Counted from the first letter of the stretch, positions 54,483 to 62,674 are shown. The stretch is DNA of 64,000 nt from Pelomonas parva (GCF_043555835.1 NZ_JBIGHV010000010.1:208209-272208), one strand, 5' to 3'. The notes: generated from the letters alone by a model not told the origin. Translations and numbers: made by a program.

Positions 54483-55420
54483 TCACGCGGTCCCACCCTT
54501 CTTCTCGCGGCGCACGGGCGCAGCGGTCATCGGAGCGGCATGATGCTCAGCCGTCGCCGCATTGAAGGCATAGAACTCATGCAGTTTGGCCGCCAGCATC
54601 TGCTTGTCGGGCAGTTGGGTCTGGTACTGCGCTACCAGCGCCGGCGAGAGGCTGCGACTCAGCGAGTACTCCACCACTTCGCTGTCCTTGGACGCGCAAA
54701 GCAGCACGCCGATGGCAGGGATCTCGTGCGACCTGCGCGCGTCGAGGTCCAGCGCTTCGAGGTATAGGTTCAGCTTGTCCAGGTGCTCAGGCTTGAAGCG
54801 CTCCACCTTCAACTCGATGGCGACCAGGCAGTTCAGCCCCCGGTGGAAGAACAGCAGGTCGAGCGCAAAGTCGCGGCCGCCGACCTGCACCGGGAACTCC
54901 GAGCCGACAAGACAGAAGTCGCGGCCCAGCTCGATCAGGAAGGTTCGAAGCGGCCCAGCAGGCCGCGGTGCAGGTCGGCCTCGCTGTGGTTGGCAGGCAG
55001 GCTCAGGAACTCGACGTCGTAGCCGTCCTTGAAGGCAGCAGTGGCAGCGTCGCCATGCATTTGTGTCAGCGCCGACGACACTATTGTCGGGCTCAGCACC
55101 ACGCGCTCGAAGCTGCTAAGACTGTACTGGCGCTCCAGCTCGCGACTGCTCCGCTTCTCCTGCACGGCCATGCGCAAGTAGAACTCCCGTTCTTCGGGGC
55201 GCTTGGACTGGGTCTGGATCATGAGGTTGTGCGTCCAGGGCAGTTGCGTCAGCAGTGCTGTCACTTTCTCGTCGGCGCCGTAGGCCTCGAAAGATTGCCG
55301 CATGCGGAGCGGGTTCCTGCGGGTGAAACCGCGCTCCCAGGGCGTGGTGCGCGCGAGGTGCTCGGCCAGGCTGTCCACCACGCCCTCTGCCCAGACGGCA
55401 CCAACGCGTTCTTGGACCGG
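54483..55420 (-). pseudogene. YhcG-type PDDEXK nuclease gene, frameshifted and truncated
   Basis: Reading from 55420 downwards: VVDSLAEHLARTTPWERGFT, RMRQSFEAYGADEKV, TQLPWTHNLMI, VLSPTIVSSALTQMHGD, then a shift near 54937 where LGRF runs into a stop; the next frame continues FLIELGRDFCLVGSEFPVQV, GGRDFALDLLFFHRGLNCLV, AIELKVERFKPEHLDKLNLY. Only one base needs restoring to rejoin the nuclease domain. The N-terminal 30-40 residues of DUF1016_N are missing, cut off at the relaxase stop codon. YhcG-type nucleases are often found in defence islands. Confidence 0.75.
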
Positions 55421-56407
55421 CTACCGCGATGGCATCCGGTCCAAGCCCGGCGCCTGCTGCAGGTCCACGTGGCCGCTGCGAGATCGACCCCCGATTGCCC
55501 CTTGGTGAAGGACAAGGGGCATGCCCTGCACAAAGTTCACGACGGCCTGGGCCAGCTTGCGGTCGGCAGCATCGCCAGACAGCGCCAGGGCACGGCCAAT
55601 GTGCACCCAGGCCTCGGCGTTGACGGCCCGCGCGGCGTGGACCGGTGCTCCGACGGCGGCATCGGAATGGTCGGCACGAAGCCGCCCGTCCTCTCGCGCC
55701 TTGATGCGCCAGAGTGGCTCGAAATTGCGGCGCTGCCCCCGTGTCGCCTGCCGGCTGGCTTCGGCGTCGATGCCGAAGCCCCGCAGCTTCTCGGCAAAGG
55801 TCTCGCGCCAGCGATGCAGGTCCGCCTTGCGCGGATTGAGCCGCTTGCCATGGATGGACTCTGCCCGCACGCTGATGTGAACGTGCGGATTGGCCTGATG
55901 GTCATGCAGGACCATCACGTACTTGTGGTCGGCCAGTTCGGCCCGCGCGAATTCACGCGCGGCACGCTGGACGGCCTGTGGGTCCGTGCCGCGTGGCATG
56001 GACAGCATGATGTTGAAGGCTTCGCGCCGATGACCTGCCTCGGCAGCTTCAGGAATCAGCGAGCCGCCGAACCGCCACTCGTCGCCCAGATCGCGCAGGG
56101 CATCCTTGCCCCTCAACGTCTCGCCACGCTGGTCCTCGATCTGCTGCCGACCGTTCTTGCTGATGTAGCGGAAGTGCGCAGCAATGGCCTGCATGCCGCG
56201 CCCGCCGCCCGTTACCTTGACCATCACCTGGGGAGCACGCCGAAGCACCGTCGCCTCGATGCGCTTGCGGATGGTGGCGGCCCGATGGGCTGCGGCATCG
56301 CCTCTCAGCTTCGGCGGAGGAGCCCCCTTGACGATTCGGTTGCCAGGATAGAAGAGCCTGTCGCCCCACGTCACCAGGACGCCGTCGATGTTCACACCTT
56401 GTGCCAT
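55421..56407 (-). CDS. VirD2-like relaxase of the conjugative element
   Basis: 328 aa. It has the relaxase core: VKVTGGGRGMQAIAAHFRYI with a Tyr in HFRYISKNGR as the likely DNA nicking residue, and the metal-binding His cluster VLHDHQANPHVHISVRA near 160-180. This is the MOBP/VirD2 layout. It nicks oriT and leads the strand through VirD4. Its start overlaps the MobC-like gene by 16 bp. The stop TAG is in frame with the YhcG remnant that follows, so the last residues may come from a fusion event. Confidence 0.85.
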   Translation of the reverse strand: MAQGVNIDGVLVTWGDRLFYPGNRIVKGAPPPKLRGDAAAHRAATIRKRIEATVLRRAPQVMVKVTGGGRGMQAIAAHFRYISKNGRQQIEDQRGETLRGKDALRDLGDEWRFGGSLIPEAAEAGHRREAFNIMLSMPRGTDPQAVQRAAREFARAELADHKYVMVLHDHQANPHVHISVRAESIHGKRLNPRKADLHRWRETFAEKLRGFGIDAEASRQATRGQRRNFEPLWRIKAREDGRLRADHSDAAVGAPVHAARAVNAEAWVHIGRALALSGDAADRKLAQAVVNFVQGMPLVLHQGAIGGRSRSGHVDLQQAPGLDRMPSR

Positions 56408-56994
56408 GGGTCACTCCGTTTCTGCCGCCTGGGGTTGGGCGCTCCATGCGACGACGCCTGCGGGCTCTGCAGCGCCGACAGCACCTGCGCGGCGAGGCGA
56501 AGGTGCTTGCGAACGTCGGCCGCCATGCTGTCCAGCATGTCGCGGTAGACCAGCGCCTGCTGAACGTGGCCTTCGCGAAGAAGAGCTGTGAGCTGGTGCG
56601 TATTGCGGCTGAGCGTCGACAGCTCGGCACACGAGGCCACCAGCGACGAAATGTGTTCGGCGCGCCCGCCCGTGCGAAGCACGGGAATGCCATCCGACAG
56701 CCCCACCAGGTAGGCGCCCCTCGACAGGCCCGCCGCCCGGGCACCAGCGGCCAGGCGTTCCGCTTCAGGGCGCCTGACGCGGATCGAAAGCTTGAGCCAG
56801 CCAGCTGCCTCGTCGTGCGCTTCGGGCGAGCCGAGCTGCGCAGCACCGTCGGCACCGGCGGCGTCTAGCTCGCGCGCCACTGCGTCCCGGACGACGACCG
56901 ACACGCTGCACCTTTTCGCCTTAGCGTGCGCCACCAGCGCGGCCTTCAGGCCGCGCATATCGACGGTGACGAAGTCATGCGCAGAGGTGTTCAT
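56392..56994 (-). CDS. MobC-like relaxosome accessory protein
   Basis: 200 aa from ATG 56994. The N-terminal part reads like a ribbon-helix-helix DNA-binding protein (TVDMRGLKAALVAHAKAKRC, SVSVVVRDAVARELD), repeated in a second helical segment (KLSIRVRRPEAERLAAGARA). The C-terminal helices (LVASCAELSTLSRNTHQLTA, YRDMLDSMAADVRKHLRLA) resemble MobC/TraJ-type accessory factors that help the relaxase bind oriT. It is first in a two-gene operon with the relaxase. Confidence 0.7.
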   Translation of the reverse strand: MNTSAHDFVTVDMRGLKAALVAHAKAKRCSVSVVVRDAVARELDAAGADGAAQLGSPEAHDEAAGWLKLSIRVRRPEAERLAAGARAAGLSRGAYLVGLSDGIPVLRTGGRAEHISSLVASCAELSTLSRNTHQLTALLREGHVQQALVYRDMLDSMAADVRKHLRLAAQVLSALQSPQASSHGAPNPRRQKRSDPWHKV

Positions 56995-57217
56995 GAGCCG
57001 ACTGAAAGGAGGCTGCGGAGCGCTTGTGAAATCGGCGGCAGGCCGCCTATCTCTGCACTCACCCATTCCCCCAGTATTGGCCTGATCCGCGGCATTCAAG
57101 CCGCTGGATTCAGGCCCGAATCCAGCGCGCTCAACGGCACACCCAGCGCCGAACATGGGTACAGGCGGGTCTTCGTGAGTTGCCTCCGGATCGTCACCGG
57201 GTGACCACCGGATCGAA
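56995..57217. promoter_or_regulatory. mob-stb divergent region, candidate oriT and promoter
   Basis: 223 bp between the divergent mob and stb operons, the usual place for oriT and for the stb control region. It holds the dyad at 57103-57126, a direct repeat CCGGATCG at 57186 and 57208 around CACCGGGTGACCACCGG, and runs into the GAAGTG repeats of the stb gene start. The nick site was not identified. Confidence 0.5.
57103..57126. promoter_or_regulatory. dyad operator site 3 (mob/stb)
   Basis: Perfect GCTGGATT, 8 nt, AATCCAGC; the arms extend by two bases on each side (CGCTGGATTC/GAATCCAGCG at 57102-57127). It lies about 110 bp upstream of the MobC start and about 95 bp from the stb gene start. 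Confidence 0.7.
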
Positions 57218-57253
57218 GTGAATATGAAGTGGGTCGAAAGCGGGTGCGAAGTG
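57215..57253. repeat. GAAGTG direct repeats at the stb gene start
   Basis: GAAGTG at 57215, 57226 and 57248, with a weaker copy (GAAAGC) at 57236, spaced about 11 bp, that is one helix turn. StbA-type proteins of plasmids bind direct repeats next to their own gene, so this may be the partition/DNA-anchoring site. The repeats overlap the start of the annotated gene, which suggests the true start could be 57251 or later. Confidence 0.6.
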
Positions 57254-57715
57254 AATCGAGCCGAACCGAATCCGAACGACACGTGCCGCGAACGCGTCCA
57301 GGATCTCACCGTTGGCCGCGCGAACGAGTCTCCGTTGCCCACCCGGCTGCAGCCGAAGGAACCACCAGGTCAACGCACTCGCAAGGCGCGGCGGTTCGGT
57401 GACGAGATCCGCAGGCTGCACGCGGAGGGCTACTCCCTCGAAAGCATCCGCGAGACGCTGGCTGAAGCCGGCGTCGTCGTCAGCTGGAGCACGGTCCAGC
57501 GCGAGGCAGCGCGGCAGGCGCCTGCGCCGCCTCAAAGAGCCAGCATAAGGCCTCAACCCGACCTGTCCGCGCCGGCTGTCAGCCGGACTTTCGGCGCCAC
57601 GGCTGCTGTCGTTGAGCCGCCTGCCGCGCCGCCGCGCCAATCCGGCAGAGAGGTCGCGGAAGCGTTCTTCCAGACCCACATTTCCAACCCGCTTCTCCGA
57701 AAGGACGAACGATGA
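57218..57715 (+). CDS. StbA-like helix-turn-helix segregation protein
   Basis: Up to 165 aa (GTG 57218, ATG 57224 or GTG 57251 as start). The middle has a helix-turn-helix (RRFGDEIRRLHAEGYSLESI, ETLAEAGVVVSWSTVQREAA) followed by a Pro/Ala-rich linker and a short conserved tail (EVAEAFFQTHISNPLLRK). It is followed by a ParA-like gene with a 4-bp overlap, as in the stbABC operon of plasmids such as R388, where StbA binds direct repeats and secures plasmid inheritance. Confidence 0.65.
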   Translation: MNMKWVESGCEVNRAEPNPNDTCRERVQDLTVGRANESPLPTRLQPKEPPGQRTRKARRFGDEIRRLHAEGYSLESIRETLAEAGVVVSWSTVQREAARQAPAPPQRASIRPQPDLSAPAVSRTFGATAAVVEPPAAPPRQSGREVAEAFFQTHISNPLLRKDER

Positions 57716-58455
57716 AAGTAGCCGTCATCAACTTCTCCGGCAACGTCGGCAAGTCCACCGTGGCAAGGCACCTGCTGAAGCCAAGGATCCCCGGCGCCGA
57801 GGTCATCATGATAGAGAGCATCAACGCCGACGAAGGCGAGCAGCAGGCACTGCGCGGCCGGCAGTTCGGCGAACTGCAGGAGTACCTGCAGATGACGGAC
57901 AACGTCATCGTCGACATCGGTGCGAGCAACGTCGAAGAGTTGCTCGCGGCCATGAAGCGGTACCGGGAGAGTCACACCGACTTCGATCACTTCATCGTGC
58001 CGACGGTTCCCGCGCTCAAGCAGCAACAAGACACCGTTGCCACGCTCGCCGAGCTCGCGCGCCTGGGGATACCCGCCAAAAAGGTCCACGTTCTGTTCAA
58101 CATGGTGGAAGACGGCGAGGACCTGGCTCAGGTGTTCGATCCGGTCCTGGCGTTCCTTGCTGTGCACCCGGTGGCCGAGGCAGACCTGGCATGCCGGATG
58201 GGCACGAACGAAATCTACGGACGGATCCGGCGAACGGACCTTGACCTGTCAACGCTGCTGGCCGACGAGACGGACTACAAGGCCGCCATCGCCGCTGCCG
58301 AAGGGCAAGCCGCCAAGCTCGTACTGGCGCAACGTCTGGCCACACGCAGGCTGGCCGCCGGGGTCGTCCCCGACCTCGACGACTGCTTCGCCGGGTTGCG
58401 CTTGGATTACCCGCCGTATCCCCCTGCGGCAGTCAGGCGCGGAAGGACGCCATGA
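57712..58455 (+). CDS. StbB-like ParA-family ATPase
   Basis: 247 aa. The P-loop is the deviant form at the N-terminus (VINFSGNVGKSTVARHLLKP, residues 5-24), with a switch DNVIVDIGASNVEELL and a later motif FIVPTVPALKQQQD. This is the StbB/ParA type that positions plasmid DNA or aids conjugation. It overlaps the stbA-like gene by 4 bp and the next gene by 4 bp. Confidence 0.8.
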   Translation: MKVAVINFSGNVGKSTVARHLLKPRIPGAEVIMIESINADEGEQQALRGRQFGELQEYLQMTDNVIVDIGASNVEELLAAMKRYRESHTDFDHFIVPTVPALKQQQDTVATLAELARLGIPAKKVHVLFNMVEDGEDLAQVFDPVLAFLAVHPVAEADLACRMGTNEIYGRIRRTDLDLSTLLADETDYKAAIAAAEGQAAKLVLAQRLATRRLAAGVVPDLDDCFAGLRLDYPPYPPAAVRRGRTP

Positions 58456-58895
58456 GCCCGCCGTCCAACGCGCGCGAAGCGCTGATCGCCGAACTGATGG
58501 GCGAGGTTTCCACGCTGCTGGACCGCGTAGACACGCTGATTCCCGCGATGAACGCGACGTGCGATGCCCTGACCCGCGCCCGTGCGGAGATGGACGCAAG
58601 GGCCGCGCAGGCGCAAGCCAGCATTGCAGCACTCACCGAGGCAGCCAAGACGCATGCCGTCCGACACATCGCACACCGAACGGAGGAGCTGGCCCAGCGC
58701 ACGGCAGAAGCTCAGAGCAAAGCCATGCAGGTGGCGGCGCAGCAGGCGTTCCGAACGGAGCTGGAGCCGGCTCTCGGGCAGCTCAAGCTCATGCTCGGCG
58801 TCGGCTTGCGAAGTCAGTGGCTAGCCCACGCGGCCACGGCTATAGCCTCATCCCTGATCACCGCGGCGCTAACGATGAACCTCTTGGCACCGTGA
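58452..58895 (+). CDS. StbC-like coiled-coil protein with C-terminal membrane helix
   Basis: 147 aa. Residues 10-100 are helical and Ala/Glu/Arg-rich, likely coiled coil (VDTLIPAMNATCDALTRARA, AQASIAALTEAAKTHAVRHI). A hydrophobic segment near the end (AATAIASSLITAALTMNLLA) should insert in the inner membrane. Third gene of the stb-like operon, where R388-type plasmids have stbC. Its function is unknown; it may tether the StbB system to the membrane. Confidence 0.7.
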   Translation: MSPPSNAREALIAELMGEVSTLLDRVDTLIPAMNATCDALTRARAEMDARAAQAQASIAALTEAAKTHAVRHIAHRTEELAQRTAEAQSKAMQVAAQQAFRTELEPALGQLKLMLGVGLRSQWLAHAATAIASSLITAALTMNLLAP

Positions 58896-58914
58896 TCGCA
58901 GCTCGCCAGGGAAG

Positions 58915-59265
58915 CTACGCCAGCGCCGAATCGATGCGCAGGCCCAATTCGCACGCCAGGAGGATCGCGGCCTTGGTACCGGAGTCAGCCCGGCCGGTCC
59001 CGACGTACCGCTGCGCAGCACGAAGTTCGACCCGCAGCTTGTGCGCCGCCTCGCTCACCTCGCTGGGCGCGCGCGCCATCGACAGCGTCATTCGCAAGAC
59101 CTGCGTCAGTCGATCGATCTCCCTGAGATGGAGCAGCAGTTGCCGCTGCCATGGCTTTAAGGGCGGCAAGGCGACCAACACCGCCTGAACCAGCTCGTCG
59201 AGATCAGTGATGGCTTTCTCGACATGCCCCGCCTTCAACGTGGCCTCATCCTTGATGGTTTCCAT
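58915..59265 (-). CDS. hypothetical helical protein
   Basis: 116 aa from ATG 59265. Mostly helical (TIKDEATLKAGHVEKAITDL, DELVQAVLVALPPLKPWQRQ), no membrane segment or known domain. It converges with the stb operon. Low-complexity content is modest, so I judge it real, but no role can be given. Confidence 0.5.
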   Translation of the reverse strand: METIKDEATLKAGHVEKAITDLDELVQAVLVALPPLKPWQRQLLLHLREIDRLTQVLRMTLSMARAPSEVSEAAHKLRVELRAAQRYVGTGRADSGTKAAILLACELGLRIDSALA

Positions 59266-59328
59266 GTAGCGCAAGGATAGAACACGGCGCCTGCAGCCGT
59301 CGCGTGCAGCACACGGCGCCCCCCACGC

Positions 59329-59679
59329 TCAGCTGGCGCTACGTGACGCGAGTCCCCAGCGTTGGATGACCGCTCGCACGCGCGAGTGACCATCCGGCAC
59401 CAAGCTGTAGAGGTCGGCCTGCGCCCAGCGCAGGGCGTCCAGGCAGCACAGCATGTCATCACTGATCTCCGCATCAACGGCTCGCAGCTCAAAAGGGTCA
59501 AAGGGAAACCTGCGGCCGTTGAACGTGGAAGCCACAAACGCTGCAACCCGGCGCGCCTGGCTGGTGTTACCGGTCTCGGCAATCTGGAGCAGCCGGGCGA
59601 ATGCCGCACCGCCCTTGTCTGTAGCGCACTGAGAACGCACGCCGAGGCGAGCGATCTCCTCCAGGATGGAGTTGGACAT
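59329..59679 (-). CDS. conserved small plasmid/ICE protein of unknown function
   Basis: 116 aa from ATG 59679, behind AGGAG. Helical protein with a recognisable mid-section (SQARRVAAFVASTFNGRRFP, FELRAVDAEISDDMLCCLDA) and an end rich in basic residues (RVRAVIQRWGLASRSAS). I recognise the pattern from plasmid-borne hypothetical proteins but know no function. Behind two dyads at 59708-59722 and 59745-59768. Confidence 0.65.
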   Translation of the reverse strand: MSNSILEEIARLGVRSQCATDKGGAAFARLLQIAETGNTSQARRVAAFVASTFNGRRFPFDPFELRAVDAEISDDMLCCLDALRWAQADLYSLVPDGHSRVRAVIQRWGLASRSAS

Positions 59680-59707
59680 GATCGTCTCCTTGATGTGAAC
59701 GACAGGC

Positions 59708-59722
59708 CCGACCGATGGTCGG
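59708..59722. promoter_or_regulatory. CCGACC-GAT-GGTCGG palindrome
   Basis: CCGACC (59708-59713), GAT, GGTCGG (59717-59722), 28 bp upstream of the gene at 59679. A second operator candidate alongside dyad site 4. Confidence 0.45.
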
Positions 59723-59744
59723 ACCGGTTCAAGCCAGGCTGAGC

Positions 59745-59768
59745 GCTGGATTCGCAGACAAATCCAGC
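59745..59768. promoter_or_regulatory. dyad operator site 4
   Basis: Perfect GCTGGATT, 8 nt, AATCCAGC, extended by two bases on each side. It lies 66 bp upstream of the gene starting at 59679. It shares AATCCAGCGCTCAG with site 1 when read on the minus strand. Confidence 0.7.
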
Positions 59769-59777
59769 GCAGGCGAC

Positions 59778-60650
59778 TCAATCGGCCTTGAGCTTGCGCA
59801 TCTCCTCGGCCAGCATCCACAGCGCTCGATTGAGGCTCACGCCACGGTCGATGCCGCCGACCGGCCGCGTTTGCATGCGGCGACCTTGAGCAGTGCGACC
59901 AAGCTGGCCGCCCCTGATGACGTTTTCCTGCACGCACTGGAATGTTTTCCAGAGGCTGCGGCCCACGTCCTCGGGCCTCCGCGCCTGGGTTAGTTGCTCG
60001 GCCGTGATGGGCGCCGGCCGGTGGCCGCCTGTCTCTTCGATCACCTGCTCGCCGAATCGCAGCGCCAGCGCCGCCGTCGCGAACGCGGTCTGCTCCCGCG
60101 GCTCCAGCTGCACGGCTTTCATCACCTCGGCATGCGCTTCGACCAACTCGAACTGGCGCAGCACCCGAAACGCGCCTTCGATCACATCGTTCTGAATGCT
60201 GCCCTTGTGCGGGATGCGGATGTCCTCCACGACATCCCCCACCACCAGCCCGTTGCAACAAACGAAGCGGATCATCCCCGCGAGCATGCGGTACGAGCTG
60301 GCGCCATCGTGGCTGTTGATGAGGATGACCTCGCTGGCCTCGGGCTTAGTCTGGACCTGCCCAGCGTGGCGCATGCGGATCATGTGCTTGGTGAAGTCCG
60401 CCTTGCCCTCCACGAGGCTGGCGCCCTGGGTCACCATGAACGGCTCGAAGCCCTCCTTGCGCAGGCCGCGCAGCACGTCGATGGTGGGGATATACGTGTA
60501 GCGGTCGGAGCGGCTGACGTGCTTGCCCTCCGCAAAGATAGACGGAGCAGCCGCGCGCATCTGGTCCTCGCTGAGCGGCTGCTCGCTGCGCAGCGTGTGC
60601 GAGGTACGGCCCGAGAAACGGGTGGCGAGTGTGGATTGGGTCGAGTACAT
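59778..60650 (-). CDS. DUF932 family protein
   Basis: 290 aa. DUF932 layout: a head with AAPSIFAEGKHVSRSDRYTY, the central VILINSHDGASSYRMLAGMI and FVCCNGLVVGDVVEDIRIPH, and a basic tail. DUF932 proteins are widespread on phages, plasmids and ICEs. Their role is unknown, with DNA metabolism suspected. It is 72 bp downstream of ssb in the same direction and probably in one operon with it. Confidence 0.85.
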   Translation of the reverse strand: MYSTQSTLATRFSGRTSHTLRSEQPLSEDQMRAAAPSIFAEGKHVSRSDRYTYIPTIDVLRGLRKEGFEPFMVTQGASLVEGKADFTKHMIRMRHAGQVQTKPEASEVILINSHDGASSYRMLAGMIRFVCCNGLVVGDVVEDIRIPHKGSIQNDVIEGAFRVLRQFELVEAHAEVMKAVQLEPREQTAFATAALALRFGEQVIEETGGHRPAPITAEQLTQARRPEDVGRSLWKTFQCVQENVIRGGQLGRTAQGRRMQTRPVGGIDRGVSLNRALWMLAEEMRKLKAD

Positions 60651-60722
60651 GATGGATTCCTTCGATCGTTGATGGTTTCGAAGGGCGGGGGGCGACGGAT
60701 CGCCCTGCCCGCCCCTGTCGGT

Positions 60723-61148
60723 TCAGGCATGGGCTGGGCGGTGCGAATCGGCCTTCGCCTCGTCGCCGGCGCTGGGCCTGGGCTTGTTGCCGCCACGGCG
60801 CGCCTCGGCCTCGGCGCGGCTGTCAAGGAAGTCGATCTCGTCGACCACGAAGTCCCAGCCATAGACGGTCTCGCCGTCCCTCACGTAGTTGTTGTTGCTC
60901 ATGCGTCCGACGACGTTGACGTGCGAGCCTCGGCCCAGATAGGCAGCGGCGTTCTCCGCCTGCGCGCCCCACAGCGTCCACTGGATGGACGTCGCTTGGT
61001 ACTCGCGCGCATCGCCCGAGCCACGCGCCGAGTTACTGATCGCAACCAGCGTCCCCTTGGTAACGCGGCCTGCCCGGCCCTCGACGAACTCGACCTTGAC
61101 GTTGCCCGCCAGATGCGCATTGCGCTGGATGACTTGAATGTTGGCCAT
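60723..61148 (-). CDS. ssb: single-stranded DNA-binding protein
   Basis: 141 aa from ATG 61148, behind AAGGAGG. OB-fold SSB: NIQVIQRNAHLAGNVKVEFV, FLDSRAEAE and the GRMSNNNYVRDGETVYGWDF region. The tail is basic and ends RPAHA rather than the usual acidic DDDIPF tip, so it lacks the partner-docking peptide of chromosomal SSB. Element-coded SSB would coat the strand in transfer. Confidence 0.85.
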   Translation of the reverse strand: MANIQVIQRNAHLAGNVKVEFVEGRAGRVTKGTLVAISNSARGSGDAREYQATSIQWTLWGAQAENAAAYLGRGSHVNVVGRMSNNNYVRDGETVYGWDFVVDEIDFLDSRAEAEARRGGNKPRPSAGDEAKADSHRPAHA

Positions 61149-61154
61149 GACCAA

Positions 61155-61958
61155 CCTCCTTGCATGAGAGACCAGCCGGCGCCCGTCCTGGGTTCCTTAA
61201 AACTGATCCTCTCGCTCGGACTCCCTCGCCCCCGCCCACGGGCGGGCGGGGGGTGGGCATGGCCCCTTCCGGCGGGAAGGGGTTGGGGATGGGGTCGGTC
61301 TTGAACGCAGCCGAAGCAGTGCGCCGGTTTCCCGGCCCACCGCATTGAAGATCCCCCCACAAGTCCCCCTCACCCAGGGACGGGGGTTGTGGGGGGATCG
61401 CGGTGGGACGACCGGCGCACCGGCTGCCCCACCACGGGCGTCGCAGCGCCGCAGCGGATGTGCCAGCTCGCCTGGCGCAGCGGGTGCAGCGAAGTCGCGC
61501 GCATCCACCGAGCAGCGGCGGTACCGCGACCGGCGTGACACCAAGCGCAGCGACTGGCGCGACGGTCGAGCCGCTGCGAGCACTTCTCGGCTGTTCGCGG
61601 CCCGGCCTCGGGCATGGCGGGTGCTCGGGGCGGCGATCTGGCCGGACCCGCGCGAAGCGCAGCCGATCAGTACCGGCCTGTTCGCCAAGCGGGCCCGTTC
61701 ACGCGCAGCGTGAAGGAAACAGGCCCGCGATCCCCGAGCGCGGGAGGGCCGCGCACCCCAAGCCCCGCGTGCGCAGCACACCGCACTTCAGCGCCGCAGG
61801 CGCCTGCGAGAGGGATCGGGATGGCTGCGCAGCAGTCCACGCACCGCGTGGATGAGCGCCAGGCGCGAACCCGAGAGAGCCCGGTCGGCGCAACGCGCCG
61901 GCTCGCCCGCACTGCCTCGGACCAGGCAGACAGCACTCGACATCCGCCCTCGTCTGCG
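61155..61958. other. GC-rich stretch without a supported gene
   Basis: About 800 bp between ssb and the SOS box. It contains the hairpin CCCCTTCCGG/CGGGAAGGGG near 61261-61281 and GC-rich tandem-like sequence. A plus-strand frame at 61345-61713 and others are open, but they have no ribosome site, start with arginine-rich code and match nothing I recognise. No gene is supported. Confidence 0.4.
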
Positions 61959-61980
61959 ATACTGTATGCACATACAGTAT
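61959..61980. promoter_or_regulatory. SOS box (LexA site)
   Basis: ATACTGTATG, CA, CATACAGTAT: perfect 10-bp arms, with the CTGT-N8-ACAG core of LexA sites (61962-61977). It lies about 92 bp upstream of the gene at 62072, with a TATTTAT stretch directly after that can serve as a -10. Confidence 0.75.
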
Positions 61981-62071
61981 TTATATGCCTGCAATCCCTG
62001 CAGAGCCCGCAGCTCGGGCATCCAGGTCATTGAGCCACTGGCAGCCACTTCACGCCCCACGGAAGACGCGC

Positions 62072-62674
62072 ATGAACACGAAGTTCTACATCCCCTACTT
62101 CCCCAGCAACCCGTATGGTGCCGAAGCGCCTGCAAAGGCCCCGGAGGCCGCCCGTGCGGCCTTGGAGGCACGGCTGGGAGGAGCGTGGCAGGTGCTGGCC
62201 GCCAAGGCTGCCTTCGAGCAAGCCGGCGGCCTGCATGCCTGCTGGCGCGGGATCTATCCGCCGGCCCTCACGCGCTGGACCGATGCCACCCGCGACGCAC
62301 TCGACGCCGCCTACCTGGCTGAGCCACCCCGACAAGTATCGATCGAGGACATCGACCAGCTGAACTCGGCTTGCATCGACGTGATCGCCACCGCCCGCTA
62401 CGCCTACACACAGCACGAGTGGCTGGACGCGTTCACCGCCCACTTCGGCATGAGCGACTACTGCAACTCCCGCGAAGAGGCCGCTGCAGCTGGCCACCGC
62501 TGGCTCGCGATCGCTTCCCAGGCCTGCCCCATTGCCGCCGCGGAACAAGAAATCAGGAAGCGATCCCACACCGCACAGCGGTTAGCTCTCCCACGCGACC
62601 CCACAACCATCGCCAGCGCTTACCTGCCCCGAGCCATCAACCCCGAAACCCAAGGAGCACCAGCATGCTTCTGA
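62072..62674 (+). CDS. hypothetical protein behind the SOS box
   Basis: 200 aa from ATG 62072, with GGAAG upstream. No signal or membrane segment. The head is Pro/Ala-rich (KFYIPYFPSNPYGAEAPAKA); the rest is helical with conserved-looking positions (ACWRGIYPPALTRWTDATRD, YAYTQHEWLDAFTAHFGMSD). I recognise no family. It overlaps the next gene start by 10 bp. LexA control would switch it on with DNA damage. Confidence 0.6.
   Translation: MNTKFYIPYFPSNPYGAEAPAKAPEAARAALEARLGGAWQVLAAKAAFEQAGGLHACWRGIYPPALTRWTDATRDALDAAYLAEPPRQVSIEDIDQLNSACIDVIATARYAYTQHEWLDAFTAHFGMSDYCNSREEAAAAGHRWLAIASQACPIAAAEQEIRKRSHTAQRLALPRDPTTIASAYLPRAINPETQGAPACF

Noticed and set aside
61345..61713. A plus-strand frame of 122 codons after ssb
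   Set aside because: Arg/Ala-rich, no ribosome site, no recognisable domain; the DNA is GC-rich and repeat-like.
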